Of a DNA stretch of 45,746 nucleotides, positions 16,591 through 24,490 are shown in pieces. This stretch comes from Bacillota bacterium (GTDB lineage: Bacteria > Bacillota > Sulfobacillia > Sulfobacillales > Sulfobacillaceae). The position numbers were made by a program, and so were the translations under genes. The stretch is from positions 1-45,746 of the forward strand of contig JAJYPK010000008.1 in NCBI GenBank assembly GCA_021795465.1, given 5' to 3'. Each line of letters begins with the position of its first letter. Position 1 is the first letter of the stretch. The notes below the pieces were generated by a model that ran no database searches, was not told the DNA's origin, and saw only the letters and a program-made list of their open reading frames with translations.

Positions 16591-17295
16591 ATGCGTGAAG
16601 GACGCGTAGTAGATTTGGGCCAGATGCCATATCGACCCGCATGGGATTTGCAACGGCGGGTGGGCCAGGCGGTTCTGGACGAACGGATTCCGGACACCCT
16701 ACTGGTGGTCGAGCATACCCCCGTGTATACATTGGGACGGGCTGCTCATGGGCAGTTCACCAATTTGGTATGGGATGATGCAGCCCTTCTCGCAGAAGGT
16801 ATCGAACTGGTTGAAGTGGACCGTGGGGGAGATATCACCTACCACGGTCCAGGGCAATTGGTAGGGTACCCGATCGTGCATCTTGAGGCCTATGATAACG
16901 ACCTGCATCGCTACCTACGTTTATTGGAGGAAGCGTTAATTGCGGGCTTAGCGCCGTTGGGAATTGTCGGTACTCGAATTCCTCCGCACACCGGGGTGTG
17001 GGTGGGAGAAGAGAAAATCGCCGCCATCGGCGTCAAAGCCAGTCGGGGCATCACCCAGCATGGATTTGCGCTTAACGTCCACCCCAATTTAGAACACTTT
17101 AGAGGAATCATTCCCTGTGGGATTCGTGATAAAGGGGTCACCTCGATAGAGGCCCTGATTTCCCCTCCTCCTCGGCTTGAAACCGTCAAACCGTCGGTTA
17201 TTCGATGTTTAGGAGACGTGTTGAATTTAACCTTCGAGACCCAGTCTTTGACCCAACTGGACGAAAGCCTCAAAGGGACGGCGGCCACACTGTGA
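16591..17295 (+). CDS. lipB: Octanoyl-[acyl carrier protein]:protein N-octanoyltransferase
   Basis: LipB moves octanoate from acyl carrier protein to the lipoyl-domain lysine, the step before LipA. It has 234 residues from the ATG at 16591, with GGAGG eight bases upstream inside the lipA end. An upstream in-frame ATG at 16549 lies within lipA and adds no conserved residues. The acyl-enzyme nucleophile is Cys176 in IIPCGIRDKG with its partner Lys149 in AAIGVKASRG. RGGDITYHGPGQLVGYP is the other family signature. A strong terminator hairpin overlaps its last codons. Confidence 0.96.
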   Translation: MREGRVVDLGQMPYRPAWDLQRRVGQAVLDERIPDTLLVVEHTPVYTLGRAAHGQFTNLVWDDAALLAEGIELVEVDRGGDITYHGPGQLVGYPIVHLEAYDNDLHRYLRLLEEALIAGLAPLGIVGTRIPPHTGVWVGEEKIAAIGVKASRGITQHGFALNVHPNLEHFRGIIPCGIRDKGVTSIEALISPPPRLETVKPSVIRCLGDVLNLTFETQSLTQLDESLKGTAATL

Positions 17296-17320
17296 CCGGT
17301 GTCGCCGCCGTCCTGTTCTC
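17276..17320 (+). terminator. Hairpin terminator between lipB and the convergent permease
   Basis: GGACGGCGGC (17276-17285) pairs with GCCGCCGTCC (17304-17313), and the stem is extended by ACAC/GTGT around a short loop. TGTTCTC follows. The stem overlaps the last codons of lipB. The T-run is weak, but the two genes converge here, so it probably acts in both directions. Confidence 0.65.
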
Positions 17321-17347
17321 CTGGAATCGATCGGGATTCTAAACCTC

Positions 17348-18412
17348 TTAGAGCCAGAAATGTGCCAGACCCCCGGTGAGGATGCCGAACAACGCCACCG
17401 TTATCGCCACGAAGACTAATACCTTGGGCGGAATAGCTTGGCTGACCATGGCCATTGAGGGCAAGCTTACGGCGGGTAAGGTAAGCATGAGGGCACCGGC
17501 TCCACCAAATCCCAGTCCGTAGTGCATCAATACCGCGATAATGGGGATTTCCCCGGCCGTTGGTATGACAAAAAGGGTTCCGACGACCGCCAGCAAGATC
17601 ACAAGCCCTAGACTATGGCCGAGGATCGGGCCCATGGCTGGGAAGAGCCAAGCGCGCGCCACTCCGAGGACCATCACTAGGATGATGTACTCGGGTAGCA
17701 GCCGGATGATGAGTCGTGCCAAGGTCATGAAAAAATTCCTCAAGATGGGCAGAGCCTTTTGGTTTTCGGGGGCAACAACCGTCGCGGCGTCTTGCGAGTC
17801 AATCCCCGAGGGGAGCCATCGGTCTCCGAGACTTCCGATGATGAACACCAGCACCAATCCGACGCCAATCCGTAGTAGGGCCCAATTCCAGCCCAGCACA
17901 AATCCCATAAAGATGATGGTTGCGGGATTTAAAATCGGGTTTGCCACCCAATACGAAAGGACGGCTCCCGACGACACTTTTTGCCGTCTGAGGTTTACGA
18001 CAATGGGAGACGAACAACACGTACACATCATGGATGGAATGGCAGCGAGCGTGGCCCAGGCACGACTTTTTAATCCGGTCCGACCCATGGTGCGTGCGAG
18101 CCATCCGGGCGGTAAGAGGGCCTCGACGCCCGCACCCACGACAAGGCCTGCCAAGAGCGCGGACCAAATATCTTTGAAATAGGTCCATGCATATCCCCAC
18201 ATAGCATGCCATGAAGGAGCTGGGGCTCGGCTGCCAGAGCCTGTGACAATGGAGGCGCCCAGCGTATGGCTTATCGCAACACTAAATACTTTGTGGGAAT
18301 AGGGATTCCATTTTGCATAGTAAACTAGACTGACTGTCAGCACGATAAAAAGAGTCAAGGCCCATCTTGGCCAAGCGCGTGCTGTGGGTGCGAATCCTGG
18401 GTCTTTGAGCAT
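17348..18412 (-). CDS. ArsP/DUF318 (UPF0718) family permease
   Basis: The 354-residue membrane protein has about eight to ten hydrophobic segments. The family signature is a cysteine cluster at the end of a helix, here MCTCCSSPIVVNLRRQ, followed by YWVANPILNPATIIFMGFVLGW and a second repeat with FVIPTAGEIPIIAVLMHYGLG. Proteins of this family include ArsP, which exports trivalent organoarsenicals, and others linked to copper or zinc efflux, with the cysteines implicated in metal handling. A toxic-metal(loid) efflux role is inferred. It is divergent from a LysR-type gene, and the 105-base gap contains an ATAC-N7-GTAT operator-like repeat. Confidence 0.8.
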   Translation of the reverse strand: MLKDPGFAPTARAWPRWALTLFIVLTVSLVYYAKWNPYSHKVFSVAISHTLGASIVTGSGSRAPAPSWHAMWGYAWTYFKDIWSALLAGLVVGAGVEALLPPGWLARTMGRTGLKSRAWATLAAIPSMMCTCCSSPIVVNLRRQKVSSGAVLSYWVANPILNPATIIFMGFVLGWNWALLRIGVGLVLVFIIGSLGDRWLPSGIDSQDAATVVAPENQKALPILRNFFMTLARLIIRLLPEYIILVMVLGVARAWLFPAMGPILGHSLGLVILLAVVGTLFVIPTAGEIPIIAVLMHYGLGFGGAGALMLTLPAVSLPSMAMVSQAIPPKVLVFVAITVALFGILTGGLAHFWL

Positions 18413-18453
18413 GGCGATGTTCCTCTCTAGATGATCCTCACATCGCAGGTAGC

Positions 18454-18468
18454 ATACGAATTCTGTAT
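18454..18468. promoter_or_regulatory. LysR-type operator (ATAC-N7-GTAT) with overlapping divergent promoters
   Basis: ATAC (18454-18457) and GTAT (18465-18468) form a perfect inverted repeat with a seven-base centre, fitting the T-N11-A rule for LysR-family binding sites. TATACT at 18466-18471 can be the -10 box of the LysR gene, and TATGCT on the other strand (complement of 18451-18456) the -10 box of the permease. Binding here would therefore touch both promoters. Confidence 0.6.
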
Positions 18469-18517
18469 ACTGGATGTAACAACATATTTAATTCACGCAT
18501 AAGAGTGGGGATAAGGG

Positions 18518-19417
18518 ATGCAATTTGAAGACCTCGAAGTGTTTCGGGCGATTGCGTATAAGGGCAGTTTGTCGCGTGCTGCGGCGGCCTTGAATATGAG
18601 TCAGCCGACGGTGTCGAGACGCCTCAAAAATTTGGAATCCCATATAGGGGCAGAGCTCGTCGATCGCAGTGCCATTCCGATCCATCTCACGCCAGAGGGA
18701 ATTCTCTTGCTCGAATTTGCGGAAACCCTATTGGATCGATGGCAGCAACTGGGGCATGCCGTCCAGAGTACCCACGATGTCGGTGGCATCGTCTCAATTG
18801 CGAGCAGCACCGCGCCCGCAAGAAGCCTGGTGATGCCGGTCTTGGCGGAGTTTTTACGCGCCTATGGGGATGTGCGTGCTCGCGTGTCGGTGATGGACTC
18901 TTCACGTGTCTTGGCTGAGGTCAGTAGCGAAGAGGCCGACTTGGGGTTTACCGGGCGGCGTCCGCCCGCGGACTTATTTGTGGCCGAACCGGTCGCCCAA
19001 GACGAGATTATGTTGGTGGTGCCGAACACGGGTCCATTTAAACATTTGACGTCGCCGGTAGGGTGGACGAACTTATCGGAACTGCCCTTTGTCGAAAGGC
19101 TCGCCGGTTCGGGGACTCGCGCTACGGTGCAAGAGGCCTTAGATCGCGCGGGAATCACGGCGGAATTTCATGTCGTCTGTGAGGTGGATTCCAATGAAGC
19201 CGTGGTAGAAACCGTAGCGACCGGTATTGGGGTCGGATTTGCGTCGCGCCAGATCGTAAATTTACTCGGAATGCGGACCGTGCGGATGCTTACCGTACAA
19301 GGTCTTGAAATGTCCCGTCAACTCTACCTGGTCAAAAAACGCGGACTCGCTTTAGCCGAAGCCCCCAACATCTTTTTACAGTTTCTGAGTCAGAAAAATC
19401 CACACATGCCGGTTTAG
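18518..19417 (+). CDS. LysR-family transcriptional regulator
   Basis: The protein has 299 residues with an N-terminal winged helix-turn-helix (FRAIAYKGSLSRAAAALNMSQPTVSRRLKNLE, about residues 9-40) and a C-terminal periplasmic-binding-like effector domain (from about residue 90). The AVETVATGIGVGFASRQ segment is typical of the second subdomain. It is divergent from the ArsP-type permease and the gap contains a good LysR operator, so it most likely controls that permease and itself. The effector cannot be predicted. GGGGATAAGGG lies just before the ATG. Confidence 0.92.
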   Translation: MQFEDLEVFRAIAYKGSLSRAAAALNMSQPTVSRRLKNLESHIGAELVDRSAIPIHLTPEGILLLEFAETLLDRWQQLGHAVQSTHDVGGIVSIASSTAPARSLVMPVLAEFLRAYGDVRARVSVMDSSRVLAEVSSEEADLGFTGRRPPADLFVAEPVAQDEIMLVVPNTGPFKHLTSPVGWTNLSELPFVERLAGSGTRATVQEALDRAGITAEFHVVCEVDSNEAVVETVATGIGVGFASRQIVNLLGMRTVRMLTVQGLEMSRQLYLVKKRGLALAEAPNIFLQFLSQKNPHMPV

Positions 19418-19451
19418 ACATTCGATCGCGAGGCATCGCGTAGTGCGGTTA

Positions 19452-19503
19452 GAATGATTCTCATTCCCTTAAATGGTTGCTTAACGAGGCGACCTTTTAT
19501 AAT
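19452..19503 (+). promoter_or_regulatory. Fur-like operator and -10 box upstream of the metal transporter
   Basis: GAATGA-TTC-TCATTC at 19452-19466 is a perfect inverted repeat. It matches the core AATGATAATCATT of Fur boxes at 11 of 13 positions by eye. TATAAT at 19498-19503, with TTGCTT at 19477-19482, is a candidate promoter that would start the mRNA almost at the ribosome binding site. A role in iron- or manganese-responsive control of the downstream VIT1/CCC1 gene is inferred. Confidence 0.5.
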
Positions 19504-19524
19504 GGGTTTTGGAGGTGTTTCTCG

Positions 19525-20241
19525 GTGATTAGTTTGTCGAATGCACATTCGGAAAAGACGATTCACACGCCCGGAGCACGATCCATCCGCGAAGTGGTGT
19601 TTGGCGTTAACGACGGATTGGTTTCGATTACCGGGCTTGTTGTGGGTGTAACGGCTTCACGAATGAGCCCCCATCACATTTTACTCGCGGGCTTGGCTGC
19701 CGCTATGGCGGCCACAGTAGCTATGGCCCTGGGACAATATTTGTCGACGACGGCCCAAAACGAATATTTCGTATCCGAACGCAATCGTGAAGTGCGTGAG
19801 GTTCAAGAAATTCCGGAAGAAGAGCGCCAAGAAGTAGAGGCTATCTATAAACACCAAGGATTTAGTACCGAACAAGTTAAGTGGCTCACCGACCATGTCA
19901 CATCTGACAAAGATCGCTGGGTAGACTTCATGATGAAAGAGGAACTGGGCATCATGATGGACAGTCTCGATAGTCCTTGGATGTCTGCCGGCGTGATGGC
20001 TTTGGCTGTGATCGTTGGGTCCATTCCCCCGATTCTTCCCTACGTGCTGACCAATAATACTCATCTTGCGTTAACGTGGGCGATTGTATTGGCGATTGTG
20101 ATGTCCTTTGCCTTAGGTGTCACCAAGGCTAAAGTGGCTAAGGGCAATTGGTGGAAGAGCGGCGTTCAATTTGTGGCCGTTGCGGGGATCGCCGTCGTGG
20201 TGGGCATCGTCGCCGGTCATATGTTGAGTTTGATTATATGA
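19525..20241 (+). CDS. VIT1/CCC1-family iron/manganese transporter
   Basis: The 238-residue membrane protein starts from GTG at 19525, supported by GGAGGTG nine bases upstream. The frame is open further upstream to 19477, but that part overlaps the promoter. The family signature REVVFGVNDGLVSITGLVVG lies near residue 20. A charged cytosolic segment of about 70 residues (NREVREVQEIPEEERQEVE onward) follows the second helix and corresponds to the metal-binding domain of VIT1. Three further helices close the protein. These carriers move Fe2+ or Mn2+ out of the cytosol. The Fur-like box upstream fits iron regulation. A small ORF overlaps its stop codon by four bases. Confidence 0.88.
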   Translation: MISLSNAHSEKTIHTPGARSIREVVFGVNDGLVSITGLVVGVTASRMSPHHILLAGLAAAMAATVAMALGQYLSTTAQNEYFVSERNREVREVQEIPEEERQEVEAIYKHQGFSTEQVKWLTDHVTSDKDRWVDFMMKEELGIMMDSLDSPWMSAGVMALAVIVGSIPPILPYVLTNNTHLALTWAIVLAIVMSFALGVTKAKVAKGNWWKSGVQFVAVAGIAVVVGIVAGHMLSLII

Positions 20242-20450
20242 TCGACCGCGTCTTCCTGAACGCTCTCTATGATTTGGCGATTGAAGAGGCGGCTTCAGGG
20301 GACGCGTGGTTCTTGCCTGAGGCGTACGCCGTGTTTTACATTATCTTAAACTTGGCGCAGTGTAAGGACCCCTACTGGCGCTTTGCCATGTGGGAGGTTC
20401 GTGGTATCCCAACATCCCGCCATGACGACGGGCAGAGTGTGCTGGGGTAG
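20238..20450 (+). CDS. Small hypothetical protein coupled to the metal transporter
   Basis: This 70-residue open frame has an ATG that overlaps the stop of the VIT1/CCC1 gene (ATGA). The product has an amphipathic first half (FLNALYDLAIEEAASG), an aromatic-rich middle (AVFYIILNLAQCKDPYWRFAMW) and a polar tail. I do not recognise it. The overlap and sensible composition support a real gene, but no separate ribosome binding site is visible. An in-frame extension upstream would lie inside the transporter gene in another frame and be Arg-rich, so it is rejected. Confidence 0.5.
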   Translation: MIDRVFLNALYDLAIEEAASGDAWFLPEAYAVFYIILNLAQCKDPYWRFAMWEVRGIPTSRHDDGQSVLG

Positions 20451-20575
20451 CGACCTGGGTGTTTTGGCGTGCATTTCACCTACCGTACTCTGGCACGAAA
20501 TACCGGCCTAGGCACTCGTAGGTTTGCCTATCAGATAGATGGCAAGCCGGTGCCGAAGGCTATCCGCTTTCGTCT

Positions 20576-20605
20576 TTGGTACCGCGATAACTCGATAAAT
20601 ATAAA
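20576..20605 (+). promoter_or_regulatory. Candidate promoter of the PhzF gene
   Basis: TTGGTA (20576-20581) and TATAAA (20600-20605) are separated by 18 bases in an AT-rich part of the 243-base gap before the PhzF gene. The rest of the gap shows no gene: the upstream extension of the PhzF frame (20469-20693) has no homology-like features, and a clear ribosome binding site precedes the internal ATG. Confidence 0.35.
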
Positions 20606-20693
20606 TTCGCTAAAATGCATTCCTGAGGATCCGATAGCGAAATCTATAGGTGATGAGGTCGAAGAATGGAGTTCGTATTTGGAAGGAGATTTT

Positions 20694-21587
20694 ATGAATT
20701 TACCTTTTGAGCAGGTGAATGTGTTTACGGACCAGCTTTTTCAGGGGAATCCACTGTCCGTGTTTTGGAAACTCCCGCCGCACTTCCCCGATTCATTAAT
20801 GCAACAACTGGCCCGTGAGATGAATTTGTCGAAAACGATTTTTATTACGGTTTTGCCGAATGAAGAAAGCCACTACACCGCGAGGATTTTTACCCCAGAG
20901 GTTGAATTGCCATTTGCGGGACACCCCTCGATGGGAGGGTTTTTCGTGCTAACCCAGCAAGGTCTCGTGAAACAGAGGGCTGTTCAACATGGTTTAGCGG
21001 GGTCTACCGCATTGACGATGGATGACCACGGTCTCATTTGGCTGACGCCACCTCCAGGGCAAGTCGACGATTCACCGATCCCCATCCACGAAGTGGCTGA
21101 GGCCTTAGGTGCCGAGGTTTCGTGGATCAGTGGAAATATGCCTCCAATATTGGCGGGCACAGGGTTGTTTCATCTCATCGTGCCTTTGGTGATCGACCAG
21201 GTAAGCGTCTTGAGACCGGATCGCACCAAGATGCGGGCACTCGGGGATAAGCTTGGTGTCACGGGGATCTATGTGTTGGCACTGAGTGGTCCTAGTGCCA
21301 TCCATGCCCGATTCTTCAGCCTGGGAATGGTCATTGAGGAAGATTCTGCTACCGGCTCCGCCGCTTCGGCATTTGGCACCTATTTGCTGAAAACGACGGG
21401 CACCACGGCGATTCAACGCTATACCATCTATCAGGGAGTGGAAATCGGACGGCCATCCGTGCTTTTAGTGCGCCTCAACGCTCATGGTCTAGGAACGCTC
21501 GAGGTGGGCGGGAGCGTGGTGCGCGTTCTGGAGGGAACCGTCCAAATTCCCGATGCCAAATTAGACGATGTCGCCGAAATGGCCTAA
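20694..21587 (+). CDS. PhzF-family isomerase-like protein lacking the usual catalytic Glu
   Basis: This 297-residue protein has the two-lobed PhzF/diaminopimelate-epimerase fold. The start at 20694 is chosen for GGAAGGAG seven bases upstream. Family landmarks are NVFTDQLFQGNPLSVF near the N-terminus, RIFTPEVELPFAGHPSMGG around residue 70 and EEDSATGSAASAFGTYLL late in the protein. In PhzF the catalytic glutamate lies in an SET motif; here the corresponding sequence is EMNLSKTIFI, so Glu is replaced by Lys. Either the alignment is shifted or the protein uses different chemistry. The substrate is unknown. It stands alone and converges on the penicillin-binding protein gene. Confidence 0.82.
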   Translation: MNLPFEQVNVFTDQLFQGNPLSVFWKLPPHFPDSLMQQLAREMNLSKTIFITVLPNEESHYTARIFTPEVELPFAGHPSMGGFFVLTQQGLVKQRAVQHGLAGSTALTMDDHGLIWLTPPPGQVDDSPIPIHEVAEALGAEVSWISGNMPPILAGTGLFHLIVPLVIDQVSVLRPDRTKMRALGDKLGVTGIYVLALSGPSAIHARFFSLGMVIEEDSATGSAASAFGTYLLKTTGTTAIQRYTIYQGVEIGRPSVLLVRLNAHGLGTLEVGGSVVRVLEGTVQIPDAKLDDVAEMA

Positions 21588-21617
21588 AGCCCGGACATCA
21601 CCAAGACTCTAGGTGTC

Positions 21618-23720
21618 TTAGGGCGTGAGCGATTTCAATATAGAATTCAAGAGACTCGTCCCCGAGTGGGGTCCTTTGGCTTTGGATTTATGTTTTGCCT
21701 TATGCTGGGATGGGCTAGTGGAACCACAGGCTGGGCTCATTGTAGTGGGTTGGTGGCCGCGGATGTACACTTCGTGATACGTGGTGCAACAGCCGTTGTT
21801 TAAAAGGCCGGTCTTCACACAGACGGTTCGGGTTACGATACCAGGCGGTTTTTTGAAGTTAAGAACCGGTTGATTGACCAGCGCCCACTTCATAAAATGA
21901 GCCCAGATGGGACCTGCCCCGGCGTCACCGGTAAGACCTAAGGGGGTGTCGTTGTCGTTGCCGACCCACACCGCTGCACTCAATTGAGGCGTGAAACCGA
22001 CCAACCAGGCATCGCGTTGACCCGATGAGGTCCCGGTCTTGGCGTCTGCGGGACGGCTAAAGATGGGATGGAGGTCGTGGGCGGTACCTCTCGGATTAAG
22101 GAGCGGTGCGGTAAATAGGTTACTGACCACATAGGCTACCTGGGGCGTAATCACGCGGGTCAGGTGCGGAGCCTGACTATAAATGGTATGCCCACTTTGA
22201 TCCACCACCTTCAGAATGCAAATCGGGTGCACCCGATTGCCTCCATTGGCAATGGTGGCCACAGCACGCGACATTTCATAGGGTGTGACCGACGATGAAC
22301 CCAGGGCGGTTGTTAAGTTATTGGCCAGCGGGCTCGTGATGCCCATCGAGTGCGCCATGGCAATCATCGCCGGTGGTCCCACGGCGTTCATCCACTTGAC
22401 AGCGCAGATATTGTCGGACAGGGCAATGGCGTATCGAATCGGCAATGGGCCGTTATACACGTGACCATAGTTATGCGGCACATACCATTTTCCATTGCCC
22501 GCCGGGAACCGGACCGGTGCGGAATCTTGAATCGCCGAGGTCGAGTAGCCTTTGTTGATGACGGTGGTATAGAGGAAATATTTCATGGTGGATCCAGGCT
22601 GACGAGCGGCTTGGGTTGCCCTATCTAACTGCGTGTTGGCGTAGTTGACGCCCCCTACGATAGCTTCGACATACCCGTTAGTCGGGTTAATGGCGCTTAA
22701 GCCCACTTCCGGCTCGTAGACCCCATGGACTAAGGATGTGGTCGGCATATAATCCTTAATGGCGGTTTGCGCGGCATTTTGCATCGTCCAATTCATGGTC
22801 GTCGTAATCGAATACCCGCCGTTGTAAAGATTCTTGGCGACCTGAGGGTCTAATGTGGCGAGCTGACCCGCCAGAAATTTGGTGTAATAGGGGGCTTTGT
22901 CGCCCGCCAACGATGCCCCGGAAAGTTTTAAGGGGGCACTTATGGCGCTCGCTTCCTGGCTTGGGGAGATGTAGTGTAAAATTTTCATTTGCTGCAGGAC
23001 CACATTGCGCCGGGCTACCGCGCCGCGAGGATTGACATAGGGATCATAATAGCTTGGCGCATTGACTAAACCCGCTAATAACGCGGATTCCGGGAGGGTC
23101 AGGGTACGGGCACCATGGCCAAAATAGACTTCGCTCGCCGCTTGGATGCCATATGCACCTTCCCCAAAATAGACGTCGTTGAGATACATCGAAATGATCT
23201 GTCTCTTGTCATACATGGTGGACATCTTGAGCGTAATCAGGAGTTCTTTGAATTTCCGCGAAAAGGTTCGAGCATCGGACAGGTAGAGATTTTTGGCGAG
23301 TTGTTGGGTGATCGTGCTGCCGCCTTGAACGATTTTGCCGGACGTGATGTCGATCACGGCAGCACGCAAGATGCCAACGGGATCGATGGCCGGTTCAATC
23401 CAGTAAGTATCGTCTTCAATCGCCACGAGAGCGTTTTGTGCACTGGTGGGAATTTGGCTATAGGGGATGGGCATGCGATTTTCCGACCCGTAGAGGACAC
23501 TAACGAGCCGCCCTTTTTGGTCATAAATGGTGGTGTCAGCCGGTAAGTTTGGGGCTGGCAGCGCTAACCAAGCCGTGGGTAACAAGACCGTGGTGGCTCC
23601 GACAACCAGCGCGGGGAGGCTAATCATCGCACCGGTATTGCCCAGCTTATCGCGTAACCGTCGCCAATACGATCCAACACGGTTTTGGGAATGGCCATGT
23701 CGTGACTTCCGGGATTCCAT
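21618..23720 (-). CDS. Class A penicillin-binding protein (transglycosylase/transpeptidase)
   Basis: This 700-residue bifunctional peptidoglycan synthase is anchored by one N-terminal membrane helix (ISLPALVVGATTVLLPTAWLAL). The glycosyltransferase 51 domain shows AIEDDTYWIEPAID with the catalytic Glu, GGSTITQQLAKNLY, RKFKELLITLKM and KRQIISMYLN. The transpeptidase domain has the serine in PGSTMKYF (SxxK), SDN in LSDNICAVKW and KTG in DAKTGTSSGQRDAW. A basic tail rich in K, S and H ends the protein. The start is the ATG at 23718-23720, with AGGAGGGG five bases upstream; the frame also allows a GTG two codons earlier. Confidence 0.95.
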   Translation of the reverse strand: MESRKSRHGHSQNRVGSYWRRLRDKLGNTGAMISLPALVVGATTVLLPTAWLALPAPNLPADTTIYDQKGRLVSVLYGSENRMPIPYSQIPTSAQNALVAIEDDTYWIEPAIDPVGILRAAVIDITSGKIVQGGSTITQQLAKNLYLSDARTFSRKFKELLITLKMSTMYDKRQIISMYLNDVYFGEGAYGIQAASEVYFGHGARTLTLPESALLAGLVNAPSYYDPYVNPRGAVARRNVVLQQMKILHYISPSQEASAISAPLKLSGASLAGDKAPYYTKFLAGQLATLDPQVAKNLYNGGYSITTTMNWTMQNAAQTAIKDYMPTTSLVHGVYEPEVGLSAINPTNGYVEAIVGGVNYANTQLDRATQAARQPGSTMKYFLYTTVINKGYSTSAIQDSAPVRFPAGNGKWYVPHNYGHVYNGPLPIRYAIALSDNICAVKWMNAVGPPAMIAMAHSMGITSPLANNLTTALGSSSVTPYEMSRAVATIANGGNRVHPICILKVVDQSGHTIYSQAPHLTRVITPQVAYVVSNLFTAPLLNPRGTAHDLHPIFSRPADAKTGTSSGQRDAWLVGFTPQLSAAVWVGNDNDTPLGLTGDAGAGPIWAHFMKWALVNQPVLNFKKPPGIVTRTVCVKTGLLNNGCCTTYHEVYIRGHQPTTMSPACGSTSPSQHKAKHKSKAKGPHSGTSLLNSILKSLTP

Positions 23721-23829
23721 CAACACCCCTCCTGTTCCGAGCTAGTATTGCCCGTTTCGACCGATTTTTTTGGGGTGGGACGAATTTCGCTAAAAAATTC
23801 CGGGACGGGTATGCTATCTTGGAAAAACG

Positions 23830-23858
23830 TTGTATTCTAAGGAACGTCTCGCTATAAT
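23830..23858 (+). promoter_or_regulatory. Sigma-A promoter of the polyamine gene cluster
   Basis: TTGTAT (23830-23835) and a perfect TATAAT (23853-23858) have the ideal 17-base spacer and lie 42 bases before the arginine decarboxylase start. This is the clearest housekeeping promoter in the window. Confidence 0.7.
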
Positions 23859-23899
23859 GTGCGGAGAATTTTCTGGAACCTCAGGAAGGACGTGGCGTC

Positions 23900-24361
23900 G
23901 TGTTAGAGACTCCAAAGAAATTTACTTTACTGGCCGGATCGGCCGAGGGACCGACTCGCCTGAATGCGTTTGACCATGCCTTGTTGGCGGCGGGAATTGG
24001 CAATGTTAATCTTTTACGGGTGAGTTCGATCTTGCCGCCCAATGCGACCGAGGCGAGCGAACTGACGATTGTTCCGGGCCAACTGATGCCGACCGCCTAT
24101 GGCACCATCACTTCAGAAACTGAGGGGGAATGGATCGCGGCCGGCGTGGCTATTGGTGTGGGTGCGTGGGATGAGTATGGTGTCATCATGGAGTTCTCTG
24201 GACGTTGCCGCAAGGAGCAAGCGGAGGAACACGTTGCCGAAATGGCTCGGGTCGCCTTTGAACACCGAGGCCGCGAGATTAAGCGAATCCTTGTGAAGGC
24301 GAGCGAGCATCGCGTAGAAAAAATAGGCTGCGCGTTTGCGGCCGTGGCGCTCTGGTATTGA
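23900..24361 (+). CDS. pdaD: Pyruvoyl-dependent arginine decarboxylase
   Basis: This enzyme decarboxylates arginine to agmatine. The 153-residue proenzyme cleaves itself between two serines, here Ser42-Ser43 in LLRVSSILPPNA, turning the second serine into the pyruvoyl cofactor. GQLMPTAYGTITSE and the C-terminal GCAFAAVALWY match the family. The start is GTG at 23900 with AGGAAGGA upstream. Together with speE and speB downstream it forms the arginine-agmatine-putrescine-spermidine route. The pyruvoyl type is common in archaea and chlamydiae and occurs in some Firmicutes, where PLP-dependent SpeA is otherwise typical. Confidence 0.93.
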   Translation: MLETPKKFTLLAGSAEGPTRLNAFDHALLAAGIGNVNLLRVSSILPPNATEASELTIVPGQLMPTAYGTITSETEGEWIAAGVAIGVGAWDEYGVIMEFSGRCRKEQAEEHVAEMARVAFEHRGREIKRILVKASEHRVEKIGCAFAAVALWY

Positions 24362-24424
24362 TTCGAGCAAGCATCTATTAATCTGAAAGAGGTAGCAGGA
24401 GAGAAAGGAGAAGCGGGACTTGGG

Positions 24425-24470
24425 GCGGTGGCTTACCGCTGTGCTATCCCTCCTCGGTATGAAACCGAGG
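24425..24470 (+). repeat. Two tandem hairpins just upstream of speE
   Basis: GCGGT/ACCGC (24425-24439, loop of five) and CCTCGGT/ACCGAGG (24452-24470, loop of five) are perfect stems directly ahead of speE. No T-run follows, so they are not ordinary terminators. speE has no Shine-Dalgarno sequence of its own, and these hairpins lie inside a possible 20-codon leader frame. Confidence 0.5.
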
Positions 24471-24490
24471 CCTCCCGCGTAATGCGATGA
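24428..24490 (+). CDS. Possible 20-residue leader peptide overlapping the speE start
   Basis: A GTG at 24428 opens a 20-codon frame (starts MAYRCAIPPR, four Arg in total) whose TGA stop overlaps the speE ATG as ATGA. speE lacks a ribosome binding site, so translation of this leader could feed ribosomes into speE. Against it, the nearest AAAGGAG (24404-24410) is 17 bases before the GTG, farther than usual. It contains both hairpins of the gap, which is the layout of translation-dependent control. Chance is not excluded. Confidence 0.3.
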   Translation: MAYRCAIPPRYETEASRVMR

